Positions 43,940-54,009 of a DNA stretch of 64,000 nt are shown here, in pieces. This stretch comes from Sepioteuthis lessoniana (taxonomy: Eukaryota; Mollusca; Cephalopoda; Myopsida; Loliginidae), in NCBI GenBank assembly GCA_963585895.1, contig OY757912.1, positions 84,146,813 through 84,210,812 of the forward strand. Reading direction: 5' to 3'. A program made the position numbers and the translations under genes. The notes under the pieces were generated by a model that worked only from the letters and a program-made list of their open reading frames with translations, made no database searches and had not been told where the DNA came from. Each line of letters begins with the position of its first letter. Position 1 is the stretch's first letter.

Positions 43940-44870
43940 GTGTGTGATAGTGGCATCTGTTAGTCTCAAAAGATCTTAGATCTTTGTCTGCATCTGATTA
44001 CAACTCTAGGTAGGGTTTTATAGAAAACTATATAGCATCTTGTAATTCTATATTCTCTCTACCATCAATATTTTCCAAGGGAAGGACTAGTTTAGTCTCA
44101 GAAAATCTTAGATCTGTGTCTGCATCTGATTACCACTCTGGGCAGGGTTCTATAGGAGACTATATAGCATCTTGTAATTCTCTTTTCTCTCTATCATCAA
44201 TATTTTCCAAGGGAAGGACTAATTTAGTCTCAGAAAATCTTAGATCTGTGTCTGCATCTGATTACCACTCTGGGCAGGGTTCTATAGGAGACTATATAGC
44301 ATCTTGTAATTCTCTTTTCTCTCTACCATCAATATTTTCCAAGGGAAGGACTAGTTTAGTCTCAGAAAATCTTAGATCTGTGTCTGCATCTGATTACCAC
44401 TCTGGGCAGGGTTCTATAGGAGACTATATAGCATTTTGTAATTCTCTTTTCTCTCTACCATCAATATTTTCCAAGGGAAGGACTAGTTTAGTCTCAGAAA
44501 ATCTTAGATCTGTGTCTGCATCTGATTACCACTCTGGGCAGGGTTCTATAGGAGACTATATAGCATTTTGTAATTCTCTTTTCTCTCTACCATCAATATT
44601 TTCCAAGGGAAGGACTAATTTAGTATCGGTATTGTCAAATGAGTTGTCAGGAGGAAGATGGACAATAAAATTTTATGTCTATCTGTCTAATTATTTCAGA
44701 CTTTTTATACCTATCATGTAGCATCTATTAGTTTTATAAAACTATGGCTCTGTACTTAGATTTGGATACAACCCTAGGCAAGGTTGTATGGAAGACTAGC
44801 AGTTGCCAATGCAGCAAGTTTCCCCTTTCTATACCACTAATGTTGTCCAAAGGAAAGGCAAAAGTCATTA
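43940..44870 (+). repeat. 132-bp minisatellite, open in one frame over five units
   Basis: 'tgcatctgat' recurs at 43989, 44121, 44253, 44385 and 44517, exactly 132 bases apart. Inner units are almost identical; edge units (43940-44095, 44705-44870) are strongly diverged. 132 is 44 codons, so the frame from 44116 to 44721 is open and encodes repeats of 'SASDYHSGQGSIGDYIAS' then 'CNSLFSLPSIFSKGRT'. No splice sites, partner exons or promoter were found, so coding status is doubtful. A related single unit at 10858-11010 has stops, which argues for a dispersed non-coding repeat. Confidence 0.9.
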
Positions 44871-45184
44871 CATTTTGGCATTAATTTCATTGCAAGAGTT
44901 AGTAGAATCAAGTTGTAGGTAACATCAGAATTGTCTCAGGGATACCAATTGCTGTTTTTAAGAGTTATGATTATTTTTAAACAATTATAGCTTCAAGTAA
45001 TTATTCTTAATACAAATAATTTGCACACAGTTATATGGTTTCAAGTATTCATAATACTAATAATTTTCAAGCAATTATAAAGTTTCAACTTACTATTCCT
45101 ATCCAAAAATGATAATCATCACTTGTTTGCATACAGTTATATTGTTTCAAGTATTTCTATTCAATACTAATAATTTCACAAGAT

Positions 45185-45345
45185 ATATATTTAACCCACT
45201 GATGAGAACCCAACAGGTATTACCACTTTGGATCAGGGTGTACCTGGTAGTAATGGCAATGAAGAAGTAATCCACATTTTCTAGAGCTCCAGAACTGGAG
45301 CTTCACCATCAGATGCAGTTTAATATTATAACCATGACCTGCAGA
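45185..45345 (-). mobile_element. SINE A fragment, minus strand
   Basis: 'ggtattaccactttggatca', 'gtgtacctggtagtaatggc' and 'gcttcaccatcagatgcagt'; internal units precede it at 44990-45180 in the minus sense ('ttatatggtttcaagtattc'). Confidence 0.75.
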
Positions 45346-45597
45346 GATAGTACCTGTTAGGGTTCTGTATATGGGCTAAATAGAACAGTTTGTGATAATA
45401 TTTAAATGAATTACAATTATATTTGCTCTTAAAAAATTGATATTGCAACTAAGTCTGAAGACTTTACCTGGTCAAGATAATTTAAAATTATTTTGAACCT
45501 TATAAGTACATTGACTTTTAAAACATTGACATTATAACATAGTGTGAAGTGTTTAACTTTTTTAAATTATTGTGAAGCATGTTAATATATTTACTCT

Positions 45598-46810
45598 TAA
45601 AGCATTCATTGAAAGAGTTCCTGGCTAAAGTGTTAGACTGTGGCCTTAAAGAAAGCAAGTTCATTGCCCCGTCAGTTGGGGCTGTAGAATACACCAACTG
45701 CTTCTCTGCAGACAGGTAAGACACCCTACCACCAATGAGTGGCCTGCATATAAGACTAAACAATCTGATGGTGAGGTTCCAGTAATGCTGGATCTTTGGG
45801 GAATGCGACATACACCTTCATTGCCATTGTTCCCAAATCCACTCTGGCCCAGAAGGGTGGCACCTGATAGAGTCCTATCTATGGGTCAAATAGAACTAAA
45901 CTGTATTGGTTGAGGTGGGACTGTTTTTGCATTCAAACTGTGTGTCCATGCTAAACTGAATTGTTTAAAATAGGACTGTTTTGACATTGAAACTGTGTAC
46001 TTATGCTAAGCTGAATTGCTTAAAATAGAACTATTCTGGCATTTAAACTGCATGCTTATGCTAAATTAAATTATTTGAAATAAAACTATTTTTAGATTCA
46101 ACTCTGTGTATTGCCAGTCAGCTAAGGCTGTAGAATATACCGACTGCATCTCTGCAAAGGGGTAAGACCTCCCAAACGAGTGTCCTGGATATGACACTAA
46201 ACAGTCTAATGGTGAGGTTCCAGTAATGCTGGAGCTTTGGGGAATATGGAGTACCCCATCATTGCCATCACTCCTAGGTCCACTCTGGCCCAGAATGGTA
46301 GCACCTGCGTACTTATGTTAAACTGAATTGTTTAAAATGGAATTGTTTTTGTATACTAAACTGAATTGTTGGAAATAGAATTGTTTTGACATTTAACTCT
46401 CTGTAAACAAAAACTATACTAATACAAAACTGAATTGTTTTAATTAGAATTGTCTGACTAAACTGAATAGCTTGAAATAGCAATGTTTTTTGACAATTAA
46501 ACTGTGTACTTATGCTAAGTTGAATTGTTTGAAATAAAACTGTTTATTTGTATAAAAATGTATTTGGCATTAAATAACCTACAAAGGTTGATATGCCATA
46601 AAACCCAAACAAACAAAAGCAAGTTCAAACTCCAGTTGTGCTATTATGTTTATTTTTGGACTAATACCCTTGAGAAAGGTATGAACCTTCTTATCCTCCC
46701 AGCAGTGGGTTAAATAGTATCACTGCTGTCCTTCTACAAGAATAGATTAAGCATTGAATAACTCATGAAGGTTGTTATGCCATTAAACAAAGAAACTAAA
46801 CCAAACCAAA
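45598..46810 (+). mobile_element. SINE B interrupted by a SINE A dimer
   Basis: SINE B head at 45598-45663 ('ctggctaaagtgttagactg', then 'aaagcaagttca') resumes at 46616 with the same 'aaagcaagttca' and 'aactccagttgtgctattat' and runs to the tail at about 46800 ('ttgttatgccattaaacaaa'). The intervening 952 bases are SINE A. Confidence 0.9.
45664..46615 (+). mobile_element. SINE A with two heads and one tail, 12-bp target duplication
   Basis: Flanked by 'aaagcaagttca' (45652-45663 and 46616-46627). Inside, one head starts at 45668 ('gtcagttggggctgtagaat') and a second at 46115 ('gtcagctaaggctgtagaat'), but only one 3' tail is present (46560-46605). Internal tandem units follow each head. Confidence 0.9.
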
Positions 46811-47404
46811 ACATTGCTATTGCAATTAAGTTACATTAAAAATGTTTGCAAGAAAAGAAAAGAAAAATATAAATGACTTGGGCGTTCAATAATCCAATGA
46901 TTAAGGGTTGACTTGCCATGAAGCTAAGTAGCTTAACTGTCAGAATGAAATCTGGTTAATAAACAAGTTTTAAGTGTATTTTAAAGCCCAAAGGGTGTTT
47001 TTTTGGTTGTTTTTTTTGTGAGTATGTTTTTTTGAGCGGGGGTGTGTGGATAAGAGTTATTTTTTCTTTTTATTGTTTTTTTTTCCTATGCAAGTGAGAT
47101 GTATATGATCCCTTGCATTAAAACAACTGAAATCAGATGTTTTATTCTAGGTATTGTGTTGCATTAAAGCGTGCAACATTCCATGAGCAGGAACTAGCAT
47201 ACCATTTCTGTGTTTTACATAGTTGCTTTGCAGCCAATCATGCTCAACTGACAAAATTTCATTGTTTGGGAATTCTTTTTTCTTTTTTGCAAGTGCTCAT
47301 CTAGCAAAACTAAAAGATAAGTGCAAAAAAATAAGTTTTGCTTAAATAACGACCAAGGAACATTGAATTACAAGAAATGGTAGTAAAAAATGTTATATTA
47401 TTAA
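46811..47404. other. Unassigned, including dispersed repeat I copy 2
   Basis: 46990-47095 is T/G-rich. 47146-47300 is open in one plus frame ('YCVALKRATFHEQELAYHFC' then 'VLHSCFAANHAQLTKFHCLG') but not recognised; 47315-47405 repeats 39640-39738. The combination suggests an unidentified transposon. Confidence 0.4.
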
Positions 47405-47905
47405 TAGGTTTGGTTTGTTTTGGTTACTTTAATGGCATATCAATCTTTGTGGGTTATCTAATGCCAAAGCCATCCTTGTATAAGAACAACAGTGATACTA
47501 TTTAACCCATAGTAAGAGGAATAAGGCTGTTCACACCTTTCCAGGGGTATTAGTCTGGAAGTGAATATAAAACAGCATGACTGGAGTTTACATTGGCCTA
47601 GTGGGTAGAATGTTTGCCAATGGTCAGGGAGACCTGCGTTCAATCACAGATCGCGTCATACCAAAGACTTTAAAAATGGTACTTGATACCTCCTTGCTTA
47701 ACACTCAGCAATATAAGGTACATATCAAGGGTAAAGTGGAGCAATCCAGAGAAAGGAGTAGCGCCCTCCCCTACACCTCAGTGTAGTAGCTATTGAAAAG
47801 GGAACCTTCTGGTTGCCCTCGACTACGGTCACCAACTTTACTTACTTACTTCAGGGCTGCTGTCTAGCATATTAGTCATTATTCCATGAGAACTCCTCCA
47901 TATTA
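47405..47905. mobile_element. Minus SINE B split by a plus SINE E
   Basis: SINE B tail at 47408 ('ggtttgttttggttacttta'), body to 47588 ('agcatgactggagttta'), resumed at 47850-47905 ('gcatattagtcattattcca ... gagaactcctcc'). SINE E occupies about 47589-47845 with head 'ggcctagtgggtagaatgtt' and B box 'cgttcaatcacagatcg'. Confidence 0.85.
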
Positions 47906-47984
47906 TAAATACTCTGTGGACAACAGTGTGAAAATAAAAGAAAGCAAAAAGATAAACCAACACCTGGATCTTGTCAGAGAGTAG

Positions 47985-48500
47985 AAAAATCTGTGTAACA
48001 TGAAGGTGACAGTGATACCAATTGTAATTGATGCCATTGGAATTGTCCCCAAAAGCCTAGAAAAGAAACTTGGAGAACTGGAGACCAGAGGCAGAATCAA
48101 AACCATTGAGAGCACAATTAAAATCAACTAGAATACTCAAAAGAGTACGAGAGACTGGAGAAGATTTGCTATCATTCAGATTTCAGTGAAAAACTACCAG
48201 TTAAAACTGATGTGAAAAACTCTCAAGGAGGAAATAATAATAATAGTAATAATGATAATAATAATGATCTATTCCTTGCTGGAGAACTAAAAAAAACTAT
48301 GGAACATGAAAGTGACAGTGATACCAATTGTAATCGGTGTACTTGGTACAGTCACCAAAAGATTGGTAAAGGGACTGGAGGATTTAGAAATAAGAGTACA
48401 AGTGAAGATCATCTAAACTTCAGCATTATTAACATTGCCCCGAATCCTGAGAAGAGTCCTGGAGACTTGAGGAGACTTGCTGTATAAAAGACATCAAGAC
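47985..48500 (+). mobile_element. Two tandem 3' ends of a non-RTE LINE
   Basis: The first piece (47998-48235) encodes 'KVTVIPIVIDAIGIVPKSLE' and ends in an (aat)n tail (48228-48264). The second (48265-48500) encodes 'GELKKTMEHESDSDTNCNRC', 'WYSHQKIGKGTGG' and 'PEKSPGDLRRLAV'. The second reading frame and the first are the same DNA in different phases ('aaggtgacagtgataccaat' and 'aaagtgacagtgataccaat'). The MEHESDSDTNCNRC/VTVIPIVIGALG 3' segment is a familiar LINE end in many aquatic animal genomes; clade not assigned. Confidence 0.8.
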
Positions 48501-48640
48501 AGAAAAATAAAAGAATTACACTGATAGAAAGTAAAACTGCTACCCCCTCTATATGTGCTTCAGTTTATTCAAGGGTATTCAGGTAATACAGTAAGCTTAT
48601 AGAAAATGATAATATATACAGATTAATTCATACATATATT

Positions 48641-48927
48641 TACCAACCCCTCCGCTCGGGCAGAATATGACACAAGGTCAATTTTTAAGCAGAGTTTAGC
48701 AGGTTTGAATTCAGAGTTTTCTTTCTCCTAGACTAGTTGCCTCACCAAGGCTGAAGAACCTAGTCTGCCCTACTATTTAACCATAGCTGAAGGGAGAATA
48801 ATTGGATTCATACCTTTCCCAAGAGTATTAGTGCTATGTGAAATGCAGTCAGTCTTGTCCAGGATTTAAACTCTTGTTACCATGTCCATTTCCTATGACG
48901 ATAACCATTACACCACAGGCACCTCCA
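48641..48927 (-). mobile_element. SINE C copy, minus strand, complete, with target duplication
   Basis: 3' end 'accaacccctccgctcgggc', 'acacaaggtcaatttttaag', B box inverse 'ggatttaaactcttgtt', tRNA-like start inverse 'ataaccattacaccacaggc'. 'gattaattcatacat' (48621) and 'gattaatacatac' (48928) flank it. Confidence 0.88.
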
Positions 48928-49399
48928 GATTAATACATACACAGGTTTCAAAATAATGTGTGTATGCACAGTACTCAGATCCTGTGTGCTCTATCAGCAA
49001 AGCTTAGAATATGTCAACAGCATCCCTGTAGATGGGCAAAACCCCTTCACTTCACAAGGTATCCTGAGTATGACATTAAACTGGAGTGAGATTTCAGTTC
49101 TGGAGCTCTGGAGAGTGTGGAATCATTTCTTCTTTGCTATTAGCCCCAAGTCCTTCCTCTCTGACCCAGAATGATAATACTTGTTTGGTTTCCATCTATG
49201 AGTTAAATATATCTGTTCGAAAATTTAGTTTTAGATAGCAATACTTGAAACCATATAATTGTGTGCAAACAAATGATTATTATTATTGTTAAATAGGTAT
49301 AGTTATTTGAAACCATAGAATTGCTTGTAAATTATTAGTATTAGGTAGAAGGATAATCTCTATGGCATAGTGGCTAAAGTGCTTGAGTGCAACATTGTT

Positions 49400-49673
49400 T
49401 TACATTTTTCTTTTTTAAGAAGAAGAATTATATGACCAGAAAATCTTGCAAACACTTACGCATGACATACAGAAACACTGGACAGCTGTTTCGACCTTTA
49501 TTATGTCTCATCAGCAGTGTATACCGTGATCTCCACCACGGGAGATTGAACCAGTGACCACAGATTGCAGAGCTGAAACTCTACAACTGAGCTACAGTCT
49601 ATATTGCACACAATATGTACACGTATGTCATGCATAAGTGTTCTCTGGATTTTCTGGTCATGGTAATTCAATT
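49400..49673 (-). mobile_element. SINE F: fold-back SINE with 12-bp target duplication
   Basis: Flanked by 'tgcaacattgtt' (49388-49399, 49674-49685). On the minus strand the order is: 'gaattaccatgaccagaaaa' arm, tRNA-like core with A box 'tgtagctcagttgtagagtt' and B box 'ggttcaatctcc', 'gataaggtcgaaaca'-like body, an inverted copy of the first arm, then an A-rich tail (complement of 'ttacatttttcttttttaag'). Arms pair over about 45 bases including 'cacttatgcatgacatac'. Such terminal self-complementarity is not usual in SINEs. Confidence 0.88.
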
Positions 49674-49894
49674 TGCAACATTGTTGTGAGTGAGTTCAAA
49701 CTCCAGGTGCACGATTACATTTACTTTTAGACTCATACCTTTGGGAAAGGTATGAACCCCCTTATCCTTCCCAGCTATGGGTTAAATAGTACCACTACTG
49801 TTCTTTTAGTGCTTTGGCATTAACAAAACTCATGAAGGTTGATATGTCATTATAAAAATGTAGGTGACTCACCTATGACCAGAATAATAGACTT

Positions 49895-50080
49895 ACCCAA
49901 AGAACTAAGCTGGTAGAGCGAGCAGCAGCTGTAGTAAGCACCTTGCTTGTCTTCGTGTACGTTGAACCAAGGAAACCCTCCTCAGAGACTTGGATACATT
50001 TGTGTGGCACCTCATATCTCTGTGTTGAGTTATTTATTGACCCCTAATAATCAGTCATAACAAAAAATAAAAAAAAACAA
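49895..50080 (+). mobile_element. SINE G (tRNA-like) with A-rich tail
   Basis: 'aactaagctggtagagcgag' fits an A box, 'gtacgttgaaccaaggaaac' is B-box-like, and 'aaaaaataaaaaaaaacaaa' ends it at about 50080. Single copy in the window. Confidence 0.6.
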
Positions 50081-50171
50081 AGTATTGAGTAAGAATCCTT
50101 GAAACCATATAACTGTGTATTAAGAATAGTTACTTGAAGGTATAATTATTTATCAATGATTATCATTATTA

Positions 50172-51561
50172 TCATACATACTGCTCCGACACTACAATGC
50201 AGGCTATAATCAAAATCCAATAGATAGATGAAGGGATGCATCCTCCCCTTCCCTAAAAAGGGTGACCTCGGAGTAGCCGAGAATTACCAAGGTATAACAC
50301 TTACATCCATAGCAGCCAAAATTTACAATGCCCTACTACAACACTGCATAGAACCCAAAATTGACAACATTCTTAGGAAAAACCCAAATGGCTTCTGAAG
50401 AAATAGATCCACAACCTCACAAATATTGACCATCCGTAGAATCCTTGAAAGCGTACGGGCAAAAAACCTACAGGCGTCACTACTATTTGTTGACTTTACC
50501 AAGGCCTTTGATTCCATTCACAGAGGGAAGATGGAACAAATCCTACTAGCATACGGCGTACCAAAAGAGACTGTCACAGCAATGACGATTCTCTATAGAA
50601 AGACCAAAGTGAAAGTACGTTCACCGGATGGAGACACAGAATACTTTGACATTGTAGCAGGAGTACTGCAAGGGGATATGCTAGCCCCATACCTCTTTAT
50701 CATCTGTCTAGGCTACGTGCTTAGAACATCAATTGATAAAATCAAAGAAAACGGCCTTGAGCTGACAAAGAAAAGAAGCAGAAGGTACCCCGCAAAAACA
50801 ATTATCGATGCCGACTACGCCGATGGTGTAGTGATTCTGGCAAATACACCCAACCAAGCCGAAACACTACTGCATAGTTTGGAACAAGCCGCCACAGGTA
50901 TTGCACTCTATGTCAATGCACACAAAACTGAATATATGTGCTTTAATCAAACAGGTGACATTTCCACACTTGACGAAAGCTCTCTGAAACTGGTAGACAA
51001 GTTCACCTACCTAGGAAGCAGTGTCTCATCAACCGAAAAAGACATCGACACGAAGGCATGGACTGCTATCGATAAGTTATCGATCATATGGAAGTCAGAC
51101 CTGACCAATAAAATGAAATGCAGTTTCTTCCAAGCAGCAGTCGTATCGATACTACTATATGGATGCACTACTTGGATGCTAACAAAACAGCGGGAGAAAA
51201 ACCTAGATGGCAATTACACAAGAATGCTGCAAGCAATACTGAACAAGTCCTGGCGGCAACACCCCACAAAGCACCAACTATATGGCCACCTACCTCCCAT
51301 CACGAAAACTATCCAAGTTAGACGAACCAGACATTCAGGACACTGCTGGAGAAGCAGGGACAAGCTCATAAGTGATGTACTCCAATGGACCCCCACATAT
51401 GGCCGAGCAAAAGCAAGATGGCCAGCTCAAACAGACATACAGCAGCTCTGTGAGGATACGGGATGTAGCCCTGAAGACCTGCCCGAGGCGATGAACGATA
51501 GGGAGAAGTGGCAAGAGAGAGTCAGGAATATCTGCACTGTCAGCACAACATGATGATGATC
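50172..51561 (+). mobile_element. RTE-A LINE, longest copy, with RT frame and 10-bp target duplication
   Basis: Inserted between 'atcattatta' at 50162-50171 and 51562-51571. The sequence opens at the N-terminal side of the RT ('KKGDLGVAENYQGITLTSIA', 50258 on) and has a TGA stop at 50397; endonuclease and 5' region are absent. From 50426 to 51553 one frame of 375 codons covers RT motifs: 'LLFVDFTKAFDSIHRGKMEQ' (motif A, first Asp present), 'VLQGDMLAPYLF', 'DADYADGVVILA' (motif C, where the second Asp of YxDD is Gly), 'KLVDKFTYLGSSVSSTEKD', then 'ILLYGCTTW', 'QVRRTRHSGHCWRSRD', 'QQLCEDTGCSPEDLPEAMND'. It ends with an ATG-repeat tail. The motif C change and missing endonuclease make autonomy unlikely. 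Confidence 0.95.
50426..51553 (+). pseudogene. RTE-A reverse transcriptase, 375-codon open frame, motif C damaged
   Basis: Open reading frame of the LINE above. The Met at 50426 is internal: upstream codons are homologous up to the in-frame TGA at 50397 ('NPNGF' stop 'RNRSTTSQIL'), where family members have Arg. Motif A 'FVDFTKAFDS' (about residues 22-31) is intact. Motif C reads YADG rather than YADD (about residue 132). The region after the palm is complete, including the C-terminal conserved block to 'TVSTT'. Two in-frame short deletions relative to other copies occur, for example at 'DIDTKAWTAIDK' where others have 'DIDTRLxKAWTAIDK'. Likely a dead copy preserved by youth. Confidence 0.85.
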
Positions 51562-51574
51562 ATCATTATTAGCT

Positions 51575-51645
51575 ACTTGAATTTGGCATCAAATAACCTA
51601 GTAATGGTTGACATGCCATAATACGAACCGACCAAATAACCTATC
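51575..51645 (+). mobile_element. SINE A tail displaced by the RTE
   Basis: 'tttggcatcaaataacctag' and 'gttgacatgccataatacga' are the 3' tail of the SINE A whose internal units end at about 50160, so the RTE landed inside that SINE. Confidence 0.75.
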
Positions 51646-51744
51646 AAACTCAATACTGAGACTTTGCCTGGTTAAAATCAGCTTTGTTCTCCAAAGTGTT
51701 AGAATTTTGTTAGCATTCCTATTTTTACTGATAATTTAGAATTA

Positions 51745-52115
51745 AATATATAGTTGATTGGTTTTATGGCATATCAACCCTTGCTGGGTTATTTTACACC
51801 AAAGTCATTTTAACAATTATAGTCTTCAGTTATATATAGTAAAAAAATGTATCTTCATACTCATTTCAAACAGATAAACACTTCCTACTTAGTTATGATA
51901 TCCATGTTTTAAGAGCCAATATATTTTGTTCAAATTCATTTTAAACATTACCTCAAACAGATCTATTTAACCTATAAAGAGACTAAAAGGTTCTACCATT
52001 GTAGGTCAGAGTGGACCAGGGAGTAGTTGTAACAAATTGATGACTCCACACTCCTCAGAGGTCAAGAACTGTAGTCTCATCATTGGATGCATCTTACAGT
52101 CATATCTTGAACATT
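51745..52115 (-). mobile_element. SINE A copy, minus strand
   Basis: Tail 'ggttttatggcatatcaacc', body 'aaaggttctaccattgtagg', 'cagagtggaccagggagtag', head decayed near 52090. Confidence 0.8.
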
Positions 52116-52263
52116 TTTCCCTAGATTGTTCCTGTATATATATATATATATATATACTACTTTCACTAAATCTTCCTATGTCAAATCTACTGGAAAAGAT
52201 AAGATTAGGAGAGCCATTTATATTTAAATGATGACAATATATCTTCTTGAGTGTTTACTTTAT

Positions 52264-52783
52264 AAGCCCAGTTACCTGGGTTGTAGAATACAATGACTGC
52301 ATCTCTGCAGAGAGGTAAGACCCCTCCCCAAAAAGTGTCCTAGATATGACATTAAACAATCTGATGGTGAAGCTCCGATAATGCTGGAACTTTCAGGAAT
52401 GAGGAGTGCCCCTTCATTGCCATTGCTCCCAGGTCCACTATCTATGAGGTAAATAGAACTGTGTTAGTGATACATAGCAATACTTGTCACCATTTAACTT
52501 TGTCGACTTATGCTAAACTGGATTGTTTGAAATAGAACTGTTTGACCATTTAACTGTGTGTAAACAAATGGCTAATGTTTAATTGAATTGTTAGTAATAC
52601 ATAGCAATACTTGGAAGCATTTAACTGTGAGTAAAAGAATGAGCTTAGCCTCATTCAAAAATGTTATCTTAAATGTGTTAACAAATCATACATGTTTAAT
52701 ATATATATATATATATATAAAGAGGATTTGGCACTAAATAACCTACAATGGTTGATATACCATAAAACCAAACCAATCAAAAC
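52264..52783 (+). mobile_element. SINE A copy, 520 bp, 9-bp target duplication
   Basis: Flanked by 'ttactttat' (52255-52263 and 52784-52792). Head 'cccagttacctgggttgtag', about three internal units, a (TA)n run at 52700-52718, tail 'ggcactaaataacctacaat', end 'accataaaaccaaaccaatc'. Confidence 0.93.
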
Positions 52784-52879
52784 TTACTTTATTCTTTCAT
52801 ATATATTTCTTAGAATAGTAATCTTTGTATCTACATATATTTCGATATATTCTAATAAACAACATACTAATACTTAAAA

Positions 52880-53140
52880 GTAATGTGATGTAGTTGAGGG
52901 TGATCCCAAGTCTCCCTTTTTGATAGCTACTACACCAAGATGTAGGGGAGGGCACTACTAATTTCCCTGGATTGCTTCACCTTACCCTTGATCCTCACCT
53001 TATAATGCTGAGTGGAGGCATCAAGTAACATTTTTTGAATCTTTGGTATGACTCGACCTGGGAATGAACCCATGTCTCCTGGGCCATTGGTGAACACTCT
53101 AACCATTTTGCCAATGGACCAGTAATGTGATATAATGGAA
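52880..53140 (-). mobile_element. SINE E copy, minus strand, complete
   Basis: Inverse of the standard SINE E: 'agttgagggtgatcccaagt', 'agctactacaccaagatgta', 'gactcgacctgggaatgaac' (B box), 'aacactctaaccattttgcc' (A box). Confidence 0.9.
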
Positions 53141-53998
53141 CCCATCCTCAGCACTTGGATAGCAGATGTGTCAAATATCTGTTGAGATATAATTGAAAGG
53201 TGGCTGTTCAAAAGTCTTGTGCCAAATCTGGAAAAGTAAAAAACTGTGGGCATTCATTCATTGGCTAAAGGCAGTCATGTGGGATTTGAGAGATTTAGAT
53301 ATAAATTCTAGTCATTTGGGGTTTGGGGAATGACAGAAACACTTAGTATATTTTGAGGCTTTTAAGCATTAAAACTCTCTCAGAGGATTTCCAACTGATA
53401 ATTAGAAAATGGAAATACTTTTTTTCCTATGATCAACAGATGGTTACCCACTGAAAAGGTCAGTTTGATGAAATTAAAACATAAAGAAATAAAATGTGGG
53501 AATTAAACTATAAATGCATTTTTGTCAATTTTTTTAACACCTAGGATCAAGTAACAACCTTTACTAACACACTGAAGAACATTATAATAATCTCAACAAT
53601 TGTAACATTGTAAGCAAGTGGTTATGGTGTGCAAATAGATGACTTATAAAAAAAGCCTGCAACCTGAAGAGATATGAGCTGACAAAGTTCAACATCTCAT
53701 CCATAAGGCAAGGTGTAACATTATATGCTTTATCTTGTACACTTGACTGAAAGCAGCAATTAACCAAAAGTTGCTGAAATCATCAAACTCAGCTGTCCAT
53801 CTAAATTATGGCTGGGGATTCTCAGATGATGCTGCACACACTAAGTGGAGGTAGAGGTTTGGTGTTCTGTGAATCTTAATAAAAGAAGCTTGGTTTTTTA
53901 ATTGTCTCTCTGTTTTGGTGCCTGGGAACATAAAGAGATAAGCAGTTGCATGGATGGAGAGCAATTGAACCATTCAAAGATATGAGAAGAACTTGTTT
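53141..53998. other. Unassigned
   Basis: No repeat signature recognised. A minus open frame at 53582-53767 has no known motif. Confidence 0.4.
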
Positions 53999-54009
53999 AC
54001 ACTAGAAAG

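Larger units (their letters stand above)
48985..50171 (+). mobile_element. Nested stack: SINE A, SINE B, SINE F, SINE G
   Basis: SINE A 48985-49345 (decayed) with its internal units resuming near 50080-50160; SINE B head at 49355-49399 and body at 49674-49855 ('ggtatgaacccccttatcct'); SINE F inside SINE B (49400-49673); SINE G at about 49895-50080. Confidence 0.75.

Noticed and set aside
44116-44721. Confident protein-coding call for the 132-bp repeat frame
   Set aside because: No splice sites, promoter or non-repeat coding sequence around it, and a dispersed relative has stops.
47146-47300. Candidate METTL4 downstream exon after 'attctag'
   Set aside because: The translation (YCVALKRATFHEQELAYHF) shows none of the conserved residues expected after NKSVKR, and the phase-matching continuation is absent; next to a dispersed repeat.
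49540-49600. Possible functional tRNA gene at the SINE F core
   Set aside because: The A and B boxes fit, but the acceptor and anticodon stems do not form a proper cloverleaf by eye and the sequence is repeated with a SINE body, target duplication and A-rich tail.
51007-51396. Minus frames inside 50426-51553
   Set aside because: Antisense shadows of the RTE reverse transcriptase.
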